A stretch of DNA of 64,000 nt, taken from positions 54,368-118,367 of the forward strand of contig NZ_JAAKZG010000015.1 of assembly GCF_011045115.1 (NCBI RefSeq), in the 5' to 3' direction. Position numbers and translations under genes: made by a program. Source of the DNA: Mesorhizobium zhangyense. GTDB taxonomy: Bacteria > Pseudomonadota > Alphaproteobacteria > Rhizobiales > Rhizobiaceae. The notes beneath the pieces were generated by a model that was given only the letters and a program-made list of their open reading frames with translations, searched no databases and had not been told where the DNA came from. Below are positions 8,647 to 17,486 of the stretch, piece after piece. Position 1 is the first letter of the stretch, and each line of letters begins with the position of its first letter.

Positions 8647-8820
8647 CGCTGCCCCTCACCTGCCTGCCGGCATCAACCGGGGTCGAGCCACGGGTCTCGA
8701 CCCGTCCTTCGGACCCCCGGATAGTGACGGGAGAGGAAGGCTGGCCGCAACATCGACGCCTCCCCCTTCTCCCCGTCACTATACGGGGAGAAGGTCCCGG
8801 CAGGGGGATGAGGGGCAGCG
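8647..8820. repeat. RIME-like palindromic mosaic element
   Basis: Outer arms CGCTGCCCCTCA (8647-8658) and TGAGGGGCAGCG (8809-8820) are perfect inverted repeats. Inside lie a GGGTCGAGCCACGGGTCTCGACCC hairpin region and CCTTCTCCCCGT...ACGGGGAGAAGG near 8765-8793. It separates the ectoine genes from the next gene. It is related to the elements at 1684 and 55022, with different internal modules, as expected of a mosaic repeat. Confidence 0.8.
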
Positions 8821-8846
8821 CAACCGCCAATCAGGAAAGCATCAAC

Positions 8847-9941
8847 ATGCCCACCACCCCCTCCCTCCCCGCCACCATGCGCGCCGTGCTGCTCACCGGC
8901 CACGGCGGCCCTGAAAAGCTGGTCTATCGCGAAGATGTGCCCGTTCCCGCCCCCGCTCCCGGCGAAGTGCTGATCGAGGTCACCGCCTGCGGCATGAACA
9001 ACACCGACGTCTGGGTCCGTCAGGGCGCATACGGCACCGAGGAGGATGCCGGCGCGGTTTCCACCTGGCGCCGGCAGGGCAACACGCTGACCTTCCCGCG
9101 CATCCAGGGAACCGACAGCGTCGGCAGGATCGTGGCGGTCGGTGAAGGCGTTTCGCCATCGCGCATCGGCGAACGCGTCATGGTCGATTTCTCGATCTAC
9201 AATCGCGACGACGATAGCCTCGCCGACATCGATTATATGGGCCACGGCCGTGATGGCGGTTACGCTGAATATCAGGCGCTGCCGGCTGAAAACGCCCATG
9301 TGGTCAATACTGCCCTCACCGACATCGAACTCGCCACCTTCTGCTGCGCCTATCTCACCGGCGAACAGATGCTGGAGCGCGCCGGCCTGAAGGCTGGCGA
9401 GCGGGTGCTGGTCACCGGCGCGTCGGGCGGAGTCGGCTCCGGCATCGTCCAGCTTGCCCGCGCCCGCGGCGCCATCCCCTACGCGATCGTCGGCGGCGGC
9501 AAGGAACAGGCGGTCAAGGATATCGGCGCGGAAGCCGTCATCACGCGCGGCGCGCCCGACCTGATCGCGGCGGTGCACGAGGCGACCGGCGGTCAACCCA
9601 TCGACGTGGTTGCCGATCTCGTCGGCGGCGCGATCTTCAATGATCTCCTGCGCATCCTGCGCCCGGAAGGCCGCTACACCACGGCCGGTGCGATTGCCGG
9701 CCCGGTCGTGCAACTCGACCTGCGCACCATGTATCTCAAGCAGCTTCAGCTTCACGGCTCATCGCAAGGCACGCGCGGCGATTTCCGGCGCATCGTGCGC
9801 TACATCGAACAGGGCGTGATCAAGCCGCTGGTCGGCGGCGTCTACAGGCTCTCCGACTTCCACCACGCGCAGGCCGATTTCGTCGCCAAGGATTTCGTCG
9901 GCAAGCTGGTCGTCGTTCCCGACGCGAAAGCCGACTTTTGA
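8847..9941 (+). CDS. MDR-superfamily zinc-type alcohol dehydrogenase / quinone oxidoreductase
   Basis: A 364-residue medium-chain dehydrogenase/reductase. The ATG at 8847 follows AGGAAAG; an ATG at 8877 (MRAVLLTG) is the alternative and corresponds to the usual N-terminus of the family. An N-terminal GroES-like domain (VTACGMNNTDVW near residue 46) is followed by a Rossmann domain with the nucleotide motif GASGGVGSGIVQLA near residue 190. No four-cysteine structural zinc lobe is visible, so it lies nearer to the NADPH:quinone reductase-like branch. Substrate unknown. A repeat element separates it from the ectoine genes, so a role there is doubtful. Confidence 0.8.
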   Translation: MPTTPSLPATMRAVLLTGHGGPEKLVYREDVPVPAPAPGEVLIEVTACGMNNTDVWVRQGAYGTEEDAGAVSTWRRQGNTLTFPRIQGTDSVGRIVAVGEGVSPSRIGERVMVDFSIYNRDDDSLADIDYMGHGRDGGYAEYQALPAENAHVVNTALTDIELATFCCAYLTGEQMLERAGLKAGERVLVTGASGGVGSGIVQLARARGAIPYAIVGGGKEQAVKDIGAEAVITRGAPDLIAAVHEATGGQPIDVVADLVGGAIFNDLLRILRPEGRYTTAGAIAGPVVQLDLRTMYLKQLQLHGSSQGTRGDFRRIVRYIEQGVIKPLVGGVYRLSDFHHAQADFVAKDFVGKLVVVPDAKADF

Positions 9942-10090
9942 CGCAAATTCCAGCCGGAATTGGCCGGTTTGCCTGCGTCTTTCGGCCATTCCCACCCGGT
10001 TGGGGCTTGAAGCCGGCGCAATCCGGTGTCACATCAGGGGCTTACGCGGCCGATGCTTCTTCGGCCATCCGCAAGCTCTAGGTTCTATCG

Positions 10091-10918
10091 ATGGTCACCT
10101 ATCTGGACGCCGCAACGGCCCCGACACGAAACACCGGACAGATCCGCCTTTACGGCGCGGAGGCGTTCGAGGGCATGCGCAAGGCCTGCAACCTCACGGC
10201 GCGCTGCCTGGACGAGTTGGCATCGATGGTCGAGCCCGGACTGACCACAAACGCCATCGACCGCTTCGTCTTCGAATTCGGCATGGACAATGGCGCCCTG
10301 CCCGCCACGCTGAACTATCGTGGCTACACGAAATCCACCTGCACCTCGATCAATCACGTCGTCTGCCACGGCATTCCCGACGACAAGCCGCTGCGTGACG
10401 GCGATATCGTCAACATCGACGTGACCTATATTCTCGACGGCTGGCACGGCGATTCCAGCCGCATGTACCCGGTCGGCACCATCAAGCGCGCCGCCGAGCG
10501 CCTGCTCGAAGTCACCCATGACTGCCTTATGCGCGGCATTGCCGCGGTTCGTCCGGGCGCACGCACCGGCGCGATCGGCGCCGCCATCCAGACTTTTGCC
10601 GAGGCAGAACGCTGCTCGGTCGTACGCGACTTCTGCGGCCACGGCGTCGGCCAACTCTTTCACGATGCGCCGAACATCCTGCATTACGGCAGCGTCAACG
10701 AAGGCGTAGAGATGCGCGAAGGCATGATCTTCACCATCGAGCCGATGATCAATCTCGGCCGGCCGCATGTGAAGGTGCTCTCCGACGGCTGGACCGCCGT
10801 CACCCGCGACCGCTCGCTGTCAGCGCAGTATGAGCATACCGTAGGCGTCACCGCCAATGGCTGCGAAATTTTCACGCTGTCGCCCGCAGGACTCGACCGG
10901 CCCGGTTTGTCTTCCTAA
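10091..10918 (+). CDS. map: Type I methionine aminopeptidase
   Basis: A 275-residue MetAP type I that removes the initiator methionine from nascent proteins. The five metal ligands are all visible: Asp110 (VNIDVTYI), Asp121 (HGDSSRMY), His184 (CGHGVGQ), Glu217 (TIEPMI) and Glu248 (QYEHTV), plus substrate histidine His93 (VCHGIP). It lacks the N-terminal zinc finger of eukaryotic forms. It precedes radC on the same strand, a common alphaproteobacterial pairing. Confidence 0.95.
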   Translation: MVTYLDAATAPTRNTGQIRLYGAEAFEGMRKACNLTARCLDELASMVEPGLTTNAIDRFVFEFGMDNGALPATLNYRGYTKSTCTSINHVVCHGIPDDKPLRDGDIVNIDVTYILDGWHGDSSRMYPVGTIKRAAERLLEVTHDCLMRGIAAVRPGARTGAIGAAIQTFAEAERCSVVRDFCGHGVGQLFHDAPNILHYGSVNEGVEMREGMIFTIEPMINLGRPHVKVLSDGWTAVTRDRSLSAQYEHTVGVTANGCEIFTLSPAGLDRPGLSS

Positions 10919-10953
10919 TATTCCCCCGGGGCTTGCCGCATCTTGCGGCTTGC

Positions 10954-11727
10954 ATGCGGGGAATGCTGGGCATGATCGACGACCGGGAGGACGAACGCGG
11001 TTTCTTTGCCGAGCAGCCGCCGAGACCTTTGAAACCCGCCAAGCCTGCCGACGAAAAGCCGCATTATCTCGGCCATCGCCAGCGCTTGCGTGAACGGTTT
11101 CGCGAAGCGGGTCCATCGGCCCTTTCCGACTATGAAATACTGGAGCTTCTGCTGTTCCGCTCCATTCCGCGCGCGGACACGAAGGAACGCGCCAAGTCGC
11201 TGCTGAAGCGGTTCGGTTCGCTGGCGGAAGTTCTCGGCGCACCAGAGAATCTGCTGCGCGAAGTCGAGGATATCGGCGAAGGTGCTGCGATGGACCTGAA
11301 GATCGTCGCCGCTGCCGCCCAACGCATGGCGCGCGGTGAAATCAAGGGCCGCGAAGTTCTATCTTCATGGAGCCAGGTGCTGGAATACTGCCGCGCCGCC
11401 ATGGCATTCGAGGAGCGCGAGCAGTTCCGCATCCTGTTTCTCGACAAGAAGAACGCGCTGATCGCCGACGAGGTGCAGCAGACCGGCACGGTCGACCACA
11501 CGCCGGTCTATCCGCGCGAGGTGGTGAAACGGGCGCTGGAACTATCCGCGACGGCTATTGTGCTGATCCACAACCATCCCTCCGGCGACCCGACCCCGTC
11601 GCGGGCCGATATCGACATGACCAAGCTGATCATCGAATCGGCCAAGCCGCTCGGCATTGCCGTGCACGATCACATCATCATCGGCAAGAAGGGTCATGCC
11701 AGCATGAAAGGCCTGCTGCTGATCTGA
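10954..11727 (+). CDS. radC: RadC/JAB-domain protein
   Basis: About 257 residues. A helix-hairpin-helix region ([20 protein letters not shown], then a [10 protein letters not shown] segment) precedes the JAMM metallo-domain with the signature [16 protein letters not shown] (H-x-H-x10-D). The family was long called a DNA repair protein, but the biochemical role is unsettled. The start is uncertain: ATGs at 10954, 10963 and 10972 and a TTG at 10933 are all in frame. None has an outstanding ribosome site, so the first ATG was taken. It ends just before a convergent gene. Confidence 0.9.
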   Translation: MRGMLGMIDDREDERGFFAEQPPRPLKPAKPADEKPHYLGHRQRLRERFREAGPSALSDYEILELLLFRSIPRADTKERAKSLLKRFGSLAEVLGAPENLLREVEDIGEGAAMDLKIVAAAAQRMARGEIKGREVLSSWSQVLEYCRAAMAFEEREQFRILFLDKKNALIADEVQQTGTVDHTPVYPREVVKRALELSATAIVLIHNHPSGDPTPSRADIDMTKLIIESAKPLGIAVHDHIIIGKKGHASMKGLLLI

Positions 11728-11739
11728 CGATCCGCACGC

Positions 11740-12267
11740 TTACGGCAGCGGCACGCCGCAGGACGCGGCAATCTTCGTCAGGGCGTCCCTGATCCCGGTA
11801 AGGTTGAAGTCGGCCTCGCCGTTGCCCGACAGAAAGCTGATGCGCCAGACCGCCCGAAACCGGCTAGCGCCCAGAAGGCGGGCAACAGCCGCATCGCCGT
11901 CCGTGTAAAAACTGCGGTTCTGGAAGCCAAGCGTCCATTGCTCGGAAAACGCGCTACCGTCGATGCGCAGTTCGAGATCGATCGCCTGCCGCCTGGAAAG
12001 CGACTCCCTAAGCTGGATCGACTGCGTCCAACCGGGGTTCGCGCCTGCACGGCAACCGATCGTGAAGACCGGGTGATACTCGATGACGCGCGAGGAATCC
12101 GTGCTCATCGTGTTGGTAGAGAACACCGATGCCGTGAACTGGCCATTGCTGCCGTTGCCAAAACGCCATCCATCCGCCAGTTGCGCTCGCGCGGTGGTGG
12201 CCGCAAGCGCCCAAACAGTGATGAAAAGCATAAAAAGCAGGATTTTCGCAGTTGCGCGTGACGTCAT
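11740..12267 (-). CDS. Hypothetical exported protein
   Basis: 175 residues from ATG 12267. An N-terminal signal peptide (TAKILLFMLFITVWALAATTARA, broken here as ILLFMLFITVWALAA core, cleavage near residue 28) precedes a beta-rich domain with DGWRFGNGSNGQF, a single Cys near the middle (FTIGCRAG) and one at the end (FNLTGIRDALTKIAASC). The ending 'F-L-x-G-x-x-x-A-L-x-x-I-x-x-x-C' is seen in several small exported proteins, including VasI-like ones, but I would not assign a family. It converges with radC across a 12-base gap. Function unknown; probably periplasmic. Confidence 0.6.
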   Translation of the reverse strand: MTSRATAKILLFMLFITVWALAATTARAQLADGWRFGNGSNGQFTASVFSTNTMSTDSSRVIEYHPVFTIGCRAGANPGWTQSIQLRESLSRRQAIDLELRIDGSAFSEQWTLGFQNRSFYTDGDAAVARLLGASRFRAVWRISFLSGNGEADFNLTGIRDALTKIAASCGVPLP

Positions 12268-12432
12268 ACTTTCCCGTCCCGGAACCATTGGAATGCAATA
12301 GCGGCGAATGCAGCGGCAATTTAGTAGTGCGACGTTCGAGCGTGAACAAGCGCCTGGACGTCTGACGGCTGCGGAATGATTGCATAGCAATCACGCGGAT
12401 TCCAGCCGCATCAAATTTGTAAAGGTGGGTCT

Positions 12433-12912
12433 CTATGCGGCTGCGAAGTCAGCGCGCGTGTCCATGTAGGCTGACGGACTTGGCTCGCTTTTCATCATCG
12501 CCTTTCGCCAAGCCTCTTGCTCAGCGTTTATCAGACCTAGTTCCCAAACACAGGCGATAACAGGCCTTTTGACCGTATCCATTGGCTCGGAGGCAGAATA
12601 CAGCTTCCGATAGATGTGCTGACAAAGCACCGAACCCTGTATCCACCAGTGAGCCGAGATGGAAACGCCGAGTTCGCCAGGATGGATGATCACAAAGCCC
12701 ATGCCATTGTCATCACCCTCCTCCGCCACACGCGGCAGAACGTCCTGTCGCACAAATGACTGCGCCAGGGTTACCGTGGCTTGGTCGATCTTCCTGTTAT
12801 CTGCGACAAGGCCATAGATTTTAAGCTTGAGATCGCCAATGTCCCATCGGCCCAAATTCGAAACGCCGCGAGGACGATAGATCTCGATTGTTTCAGAACT
12901 CATTGGTTCCAT
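12433..12912 (-). CDS. Hypothetical protein
   Basis: 159 residues, soluble, no signal peptide or membrane span. Notable segments are GVSNLGRWDIGDLKLKIYGL near the start and 'ISAHWWIQGSVLCQHIYRKL' in the middle, with conserved-looking tryptophans. The start may instead be the ATG at 12903; neither has a clear ribosome site. The gene stands alone between two core loci (radC and tig), and its codon use is visibly less GC-rich than that of its neighbours, which suggests a later arrival. A terminator of tig lies just upstream. Function unknown. Confidence 0.6.
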   Translation of the reverse strand: MEPMSSETIEIYRPRGVSNLGRWDIGDLKLKIYGLVADNRKIDQATVTLAQSFVRQDVLPRVAEEGDDNGMGFVIIHPGELGVSISAHWWIQGSVLCQHIYRKLYSASEPMDTVKRPVIACVWELGLINAEQEAWRKAMMKSEPSPSAYMDTRADFAAA

Positions 12913-12930
12913 TCCATTCAGCTCAAAAGC

Positions 12931-12962
12931 AAAAAGGCCGCTGTCTTACCAGCGGCCTTTTC
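12931..12962 (-). terminator. Rho-independent terminator of tig
   Basis: AAAAAGGCCGCTG-TCTTAC-CAGCGGCCTTTT: a 9-base GC-rich stem with a short loop. Read on the minus strand it is followed by a T-run, 20 bases after the tig stop. Confidence 0.85.
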
Positions 12963-12983
12963 AAAACGTCCCGGAGCGTCGCC

Positions 12984-14474
12984 TTATTCGGCGTCGGCTT
13001 CCTTGGCCTTCTTCTTGGGAGCAGTCTTCTTCTTCGGCTCTTCGGCAGCAGCCTCGTCGCCGGCCTTGTCATCAGCCTTCTTGGCGGACGCCTTCTTGGC
13101 TTTCTTTTCCGGCTTGGCGGCGCCTTCGGCGTCGTCCTCGTCGTCGGCCATCAGCTCTTCCTTGCTGACCTTCTGGTCGGTGACGGAGATCTGGGTCAGC
13201 AGATGGTCGATGACCTTCTCTTCGAACAGCGGCGCGCGCAGGGTCGTCAGCGCGTTGGCGTTGTTACGGTAGAAATCGAAGACTTCCTGCTGCTGGTTGG
13301 CCGGGTAGCGGCGAACGAACTCGAACAGAGCGCGCTGCAGTTCCTCGTCCGACACCTGCACGCCGGCCTTCTCGCCGATTTCGGCCAGAACCAGGCCGAG
13401 ACGCACGCGGCGCTCTGCAAGACGCAGATACTCGGCGCGGGCTTCCTCTTCCGTCGTCTCTTCGTCGGCAAAGGTGCGGCCGGCGGCTTCGAGATCGCGG
13501 TGGACCTGGTTCCAGATGTTTTCGAACTCGGCGTCGACGAGCTTGGACGGCGCTTCGAAGCTGTAGCTCTCGTCGAGCTGGTCGAGAAGCTGGCGCTTGA
13601 CCTTCTGGCGCGTCATCGTGCCGAACTGACTTTCGATCTGGCCGCGGACGATCTCGCGCAGGCGCTCGAGCGATTCGAGGCCAAGGCTCTTGGCGGTCTC
13701 GTCGTTGATCTCGAGGTCGCCGGGCTTGCCGACTTCCTTGACGGTGACGTCGAAGGTGGCTTCCTTGCCGGCCAGTTCAGGCGCGTTGTAGTTTTCCGGG
13801 AAGGTCACGGTGACGAGCTTCTCGTCGCCGGCCTTGGCGCCGACCAACTGATCTTCGAAGCCCGGGATGAATTCCTTGGAGCCGAGCACCAGCGGCTGGT
13901 CGTTGCCGGTGCCGCCGTTGAAGGGCGTGCCATCAATCTTGCCGACATAGTCGATCGTGACGCGGTCGCCTTCTGCAGCCTTGCCGGTCTTGGGCTCATA
14001 GGTGCGCGACGATTCGGCGATGCGCTTGACCTGATCATCGATCTCGCCTTCCGGCACGTCGAAGACCTGGCGGGTCACGGCGATCTTGGAGAAATCCTTG
14101 ATCTCGATGGCCGGGATGATTTCGTAGGAAAGCTGGAACTCGAAATCCGCGCCGCCGGCGAGGATCTTTTCGGCTTCCTTCTCGTCCTCGGTCATGGTGA
14201 CTTCGGGCTGCATGGCAGCCTTTTCGCCACGATCGGAGATGATGGTGCGCGTCGAGTTCGACAGGATCTCGTTGACGACCTCGGCCATGAACGACTTGCC
14301 ATAGACCTTGCGCAGGTGCTGCATCGGCACTTTTCCGGGACGGAAGCCGTTGATACGGACCTTGTTCTTGGCGTCCGAAAGCCGCTCGACGAGCTTGGCT
14401 TCCATATCGCCGGCCGGCACGGTCACCTTGATTTCGCGCTTAAGACCGGAATTGAGTGTTTCGGTAACCTGCAT
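12984..14474 (-). CDS. tig: Trigger factor, ribosome-associated chaperone
   Basis: 496 residues from ATG 14474 ([17 protein letters not shown]); an adjacent ATG at 14477 is equally near the AAAGG ribosome site. The N-terminal ribosome-binding domain carries the signature [12 protein letters not shown] near residue 45. The middle FKBP-type PPIase domain (about 150-235) contains [14 protein letters not shown]. The C-terminal substrate-binding region ends in an unusually long Lys/Ala/Asp-rich low-complexity tail of about 50 residues. It binds nascent chains at the exit tunnel and catalyses prolyl isomerisation. It is monocistronic with its own terminator. Confidence 0.95.
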   Translation of the reverse strand: MQVTETLNSGLKREIKVTVPAGDMEAKLVERLSDAKNKVRINGFRPGKVPMQHLRKVYGKSFMAEVVNEILSNSTRTIISDRGEKAAMQPEVTMTEDEKEAEKILAGGADFEFQLSYEIIPAIEIKDFSKIAVTRQVFDVPEGEIDDQVKRIAESSRTYEPKTGKAAEGDRVTIDYVGKIDGTPFNGGTGNDQPLVLGSKEFIPGFEDQLVGAKAGDEKLVTVTFPENYNAPELAGKEATFDVTVKEVGKPGDLEINDETAKSLGLESLERLREIVRGQIESQFGTMTRQKVKRQLLDQLDESYSFEAPSKLVDAEFENIWNQVHRDLEAAGRTFADEETTEEEARAEYLRLAERRVRLGLVLAEIGEKAGVQVSDEELQRALFEFVRRYPANQQQEVFDFYRNNANALTTLRAPLFEEKVIDHLLTQISVTDQKVSKEELMADDEDDAEGAAKPEKKAKKASAKKADDKAGDEAAAEEPKKKTAPKKKAKEADAE

Positions 14475-14821
14475 CATAAAACCTTTGTTTTCACGAAAGC
14501 GGCTGAACAAACGGCGTCCTGCCGCTCAGCCTGCCGGAATTCTCGTGCCGGGGGTATTCTTTGGGCGGGTGAAGCAATTCAACCGAGGTGGCTTGCGCCA
14601 CCGGCGGAAAGTGCTGTCAGTCCATTCCAAGAATGTGGGTAAGTCTTTGTATTTCCTGCTTCTTACCACATTCGTCCGAAGCGGACCTTTATAACCCGTC
14701 ACATTTGACACGCCTTTTGTCATACACGGACTGATTTTTCAACTCTCTTCGCACGTAAGCCGGTTCATCGTTCAATCGCGACATTGACAGAATGATGGCC
14801 ACGTGAGATTGCGGGCGTAAT
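14475..14821. other. Intergenic region upstream of tig and tRNA-Leu
   Basis: 347 bases without a convincing gene. It must carry the minus-strand tig promoter and the plus-strand tRNA promoter. A minus-strand TTATAA at about 14688-14693 is a possible -10. No conserved RNA or repeat was recognised. Confidence 0.5.
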
Positions 14822-14906
14822 GCGGATGTGGCGGAACTGGTAGACGCCCTGGATTTAGGTTCCAGTGCCGAGAGGCGTGTAGGTTCGACTCCTATCATCC
14901 GCACCA
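14822..14906 (+). tRNA. tRNA-Leu (anticodon TAG)
   Basis: An 85-base cloverleaf including encoded CCA. The acceptor stem is GCGGATG/CATCCGC and the anticodon arm CTGGA-TTTAGGT-TCCAG gives anticodon TAG. A long class II variable arm (TGCCGAGAGGCGT) and the T arm GTAGGTTCGACTCCTAT follow. All stems pair well. Confidence 0.96.
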
Positions 14907-14925
14907 GTTTTCCAGCGGCCTTGCT

Positions 14926-15507
14926 TCAATAAAGCGGCTCTGCATACAACTTTGTCTCCCCGTCCATCAGCGCCTTGATCTGCGGCGTGCCGTCCTTCGC
15001 GACCGCCGCGAGAATACCAAAATTGCGCACGCGCATGTCGCGCTCGATCGCCAGCCCCTCGCCTTCAGGCAGATAAAACCGCTCGATGCCGTAGTCGACG
15101 CGAAGGGTGGCGTTCTCGTCCATCGTCCAGCTGGACGAAACCTCGCCGCGCAGTTCCACTTCGCCATCCGTTGGCGGCGTAGCCGGTGCCTTGCCGAGCG
15201 ACGCCGAAGTCGCGCGCCAGAAACCGTCGGCGTCCTTTTTGACGCGCACGAAGATTGGACCTGCCGCTGTCCACGACTGGCCGGCGGGGGCGTTGGCAAC
15301 CATCTTCGCCGGAATGTTTGAGATATCATAGCCGAGCCGGACGTAATCGCCGCGCAGCAGGTCGCGCGGATCGACCGGTTCCACCTTGAGCAGCACTTCC
15401 TGCCCGTTGCGCAGGATCGCGGCGCGTGACGCGATGATCCACGACAGGAAGCCGACCTGGACGAGAGCCAGCACGAGCGCGGATATAAGAAGCCTGTTCT
15501 TCGGCAT
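14926..15507 (-). CDS. GDYXXLXY-motif membrane-anchored protein
   Basis: 193 residues. One N-terminal membrane span (LLISALVLALVQVGFLSWII) precedes a periplasmic part carrying the family-defining motif GDYVRLGY near residue 55. The family is usually encoded beside a DUF2157 membrane protein, exactly as here. The start codon overlaps the stop of that gene as TAATG at 15507-15509, so translation is coupled. Function is not established; joint action with the DUF2157 partner in the envelope is inferred. Confidence 0.85.
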   Translation of the reverse strand: MPKNRLLISALVLALVQVGFLSWIIASRAAILRNGQEVLLKVEPVDPRDLLRGDYVRLGYDISNIPAKMVANAPAGQSWTAAGPIFVRVKKDADGFWRATSASLGKAPATPPTDGEVELRGEVSSSWTMDENATLRVDYGIERFYLPEGEGLAIERDMRVRNFGILAAVAKDGTPQIKALMDGETKLYAEPLY

Positions 15508-16622
15508 TACGCGGCTCCCTTCTGCTCGAGCAGCTTGTTCTTGACGCGCTTCTCGACCCTGATGATGAACAGCGCGATGATGCCGAGCACGATGCCCGAG
15601 GCGAGGAACAGGCCCGCCGTGTCGAGCATCGTGCCCAACATGACGACATAGACGAAACAAAGCTCCAGACCGAAGCCGGCATAGGCGACCCAGCGAAGCA
15701 TGCGGCTTTCGCGCCCGGCCAGCAGCAGTGCGGCGGCGATGCCGGCAAAGGTCACGAGCGCCGCGACAGCCAGGCCCGGCGTCTTGTCGACCATTTCAGC
15801 CTGCACCAGCGCCAGTCCGGTCAGGAAGCCAATGAGGCAGTGCACCGGCAACCTTCCGCCGAGTTGCACGATCTTCTCGACGGGATCGCGCAGATAGACC
15901 GCTGCCGCAAACAATGCCGCCGAGACGATCGCCATGGCAGTGCCGATGGCTGCGACGTCGTCGTAATGCACCGCCAGCAAGCCGCCATATAATATGAGTG
16001 ACAACAGCATCAGGTGACGCGCGGTGCGGCTGTCCGTCCAGTAGGAGACCAGCCAGAGCACGACAGCGATGGCCAGATAGAAGAACGGAAACCGGCCGCT
16101 GTCCCAATATTCGACCTGGCTCAGCACCATCCAGGCGATCGCAATTCCAGCGGCGGCTATTGTGAGCGGGCCGGAGCGCAATGCGGCAGCCGCCAGCGCC
16201 GTCCCAAGACACCAGGTCATCACGGCTGAGGCCTCGTCGCCTGAGAGATGATACATTTGCCCGATCAGCGCGATCGAGCCGCCGAAGCTTGCGGCCGCTA
16301 TCAGCCACAGCGCTTCGGCAATGGCGTCGCTGCCGCGCAGCTTGAGCGCCGCGCCGCCGACATATCCGCCCAGGATGATCGCAAACAGGCAGGCGACGCG
16401 AACCAGGCGCGGTATCGCCTCCCAGTTCGAAGCGACCAGAAGCAGGATCGCTGCACCCAGCAGCAAGGCCGCCATGACTGCGAGGATAAAGCCGAAACTG
16501 AACAGGTTGCTTTCATTCGCCTCGACATCACGCGAAAGCGCCTCGGCAGTCGGGGCGTCGATCAGATCCCTCTCCAGCCAACGGCCGATGTCCCGCTTCA
16601 CCCGTGACGAATAACCAGCCAA
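15507..16622 (-). CDS. DUF2157 polytopic membrane protein
   Basis: 371 residues if translation begins at the TTG at 16622 (M-AGYSSRVKRDIGRWLERDL). That codon has a GGGAGA site 6 bases upstream; a TTG at 16667 and a GTG at 16601 are alternatives. A soluble N-terminal DUF2157 segment (DLIDAPTAEALSRDVEAN) is followed by about ten hydrophobic spans, many with small and aromatic residues. It forms a translationally coupled pair with the GDYXXLXY protein. Inner membrane; function unknown. Confidence 0.8.
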   Translation of the reverse strand: MAGYSSRVKRDIGRWLERDLIDAPTAEALSRDVEANESNLFSFGFILAVMAALLLGAAILLLVASNWEAIPRLVRVACLFAIILGGYVGGAALKLRGSDAIAEALWLIAAASFGGSIALIGQMYHLSGDEASAVMTWCLGTALAAAALRSGPLTIAAAGIAIAWMVLSQVEYWDSGRFPFFYLAIAVVLWLVSYWTDSRTARHLMLLSLILYGGLLAVHYDDVAAIGTAMAIVSAALFAAAVYLRDPVEKIVQLGGRLPVHCLIGFLTGLALVQAEMVDKTPGLAVAALVTFAGIAAALLLAGRESRMLRWVAYAGFGLELCFVYVVMLGTMLDTAGLFLASGIVLGIIALFIIRVEKRVKNKLLEQKGAA

Positions 16623-16859
16623 TGCAATTCTCCCATTGCTGCCCGCGACGAAAAGACCGCCGAACAAACCCTTGTTGTCATGGCTTTTTTAAGATTTGGC
16701 CACATTTGCGCCGCAGCCACTAAAATCGATTAATGCTGCAATGCACAAAACGCATTGCTGCCATGCGCCGATAGCACTTTTAAAATGTAACAGCCGGACA
16801 TATTTAGGCTTCGTAAACAGCGATAAAGAAAACGAACCAAAGACGAAACGAGCACTACG

Positions 16860-17000
16860 ATGAACCTGATCCGCAACTACCGCAACTGGCGCCGCTACCG
16901 GGACACCGTCACCGAGCTGAGCCGCCTTTCGAACCGCGAACTGACTGACCTCGGCATCAGCCGCAGCGACATTCCTTTCGTTGCCCGCAAGGCCGCCTAA
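16860..17000 (+). CDS. DUF1127 small arginine-rich protein, copy 1
   Basis: 46 residues (MNLIRNYRNWRRYRDTVTEL...), rich in Arg and amphipathic, with the family motif LSRLSNRELTDLGI. DUF1127 proteins of alphaproteobacteria (for example CcaF1 of Rhodobacter) are stress-linked RNA-binding proteins. This copy is 33/46 identical to the next gene and lies upstream of two CCUCCUCCC-loop RNAs, the same linkage as in Rhodobacter. About 190 non-coding bases before it hold the presumed promoter; no heat-shock sigma promoter was identified with confidence. Confidence 0.9.
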   Translation: MNLIRNYRNWRRYRDTVTELSRLSNRELTDLGISRSDIPFVARKAA

Positions 17001-17063
17001 CTGATTTCGAGGCCGATCGTGGCCTCGGCACTACCAAGACGTAAAGAAAGCAAGAAAAAAGAA

Positions 17064-17204
17064 ATGAACATCCTTCGCAACTACCGCAACTGGCGCCGCT
17101 ACCGGGAAACCGTTTCCGAGCTGAGCCGCCTTTCGAACCGTGAGCTCTCGGACCTCGGCATCAACCGCGCCGAAATCCAGTCGGTCGCTCGCCGCTCGAT
17201 CTAA
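17064..17204 (+). CDS. DUF1127 small arginine-rich protein, copy 2
   Basis: 46 residues (MNILRNYRNWRRYRETVSEL...), from ATG 17064. It is a tandem duplicate of the gene at 16860, with 13 substitutions, mostly conservative in the first 33 positions (L/I, D/E, T/S) and looser at the C-terminus. It begins 63 bases after the first copy and its stop is 4 bases before the first structured RNA, so gene pair and RNAs may share one transcript. An RNA-binding role is inferred from the family. Confidence 0.9.
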   Translation: MNILRNYRNWRRYRETVSELSRLSNRELSDLGINRAEIQSVARRSI

Positions 17205-17208
17205 CAGG

Positions 17209-17328
17209 AATTTCGTCGGCGCCTACCTCCTCCCAGGTTCCGATGAATACAGTCAGCCTTCACCTCCTCCCGATCGCTGACTGGCCAAAACGACACCCGC
17301 CGCACCTCCTCCCGCGGCGGGTGTTGTC
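17209..17328 (+). ncRNA. Cuckoo/CcsR-like sRNA with three CCUCCUCCC loops, copy 1
   Basis: Three consecutive hairpins each display CCTCCTCCC in the loop, at 17226-17234, 17263-17271 and 17305-17313. Stems: TTCGTCGG/CCGATGAA (with wobble), CAGTCAGC/GCTGACTG (17250-17257 with 17276-17283), and an 11-bp GC-rich stem ACACCCGCCGC/GCGGCGGGTGT (17293-17303 with 17314-17324). The loop word equals an anti-Shine-Dalgarno sequence, the hallmark of alphaproteobacterial cuckoo/CcsR RNAs, which lie downstream of DUF1127 genes. Comparison with copy 2 shows two compensatory base-pair changes. Confidence 0.88.
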
Positions 17329-17363
17329 TCCCGAAAGCCTCCGCAGGCTTTAAACAGCGAAAG

Positions 17364-17486
17364 AATTTCGTCGGCGCCTACCTCCTCCCAGGTTCCGATG
17401 AATACGGTCAGGCTTCACCTCCTCCCGATCGCTGACCGATCAAAACGACACCCGCCGGACCTCCTCCCCCGGCGGGTGTTGTTGTT
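17364..17486 (+). ncRNA. Cuckoo/CcsR-like sRNA with three CCUCCUCCC loops, copy 2
   Basis: A direct copy of the preceding RNA at a constant 155-base offset, with CCTCCTCCC at 17381-17389, 17418-17426 and 17460-17468. The middle stem has G17406-C17437 where copy 1 has A17251-T17282. The last stem has G17458-C17469 where copy 1 has C17303-G17314. Structure is therefore conserved while sequence changes. The last hairpin is followed by TTGTTGTTTT and looks like a functional terminator for the whole unit. Likely target: Shine-Dalgarno regions or other GGAGG sites in RNA. Confidence 0.88.

Noticed and set aside
12888..14642. A 584-codon Leu/Val/Gly-rich open frame opposite tig
   Set aside because: It mirrors the Lys/Glu/Asp-rich trigger factor; its hydrophobic look comes from reverse-complement codons.
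14526..14723. A 65-codon open frame upstream of tig
   Set aside because: No ribosome site or protein-like pattern; it lies in the tig control region.
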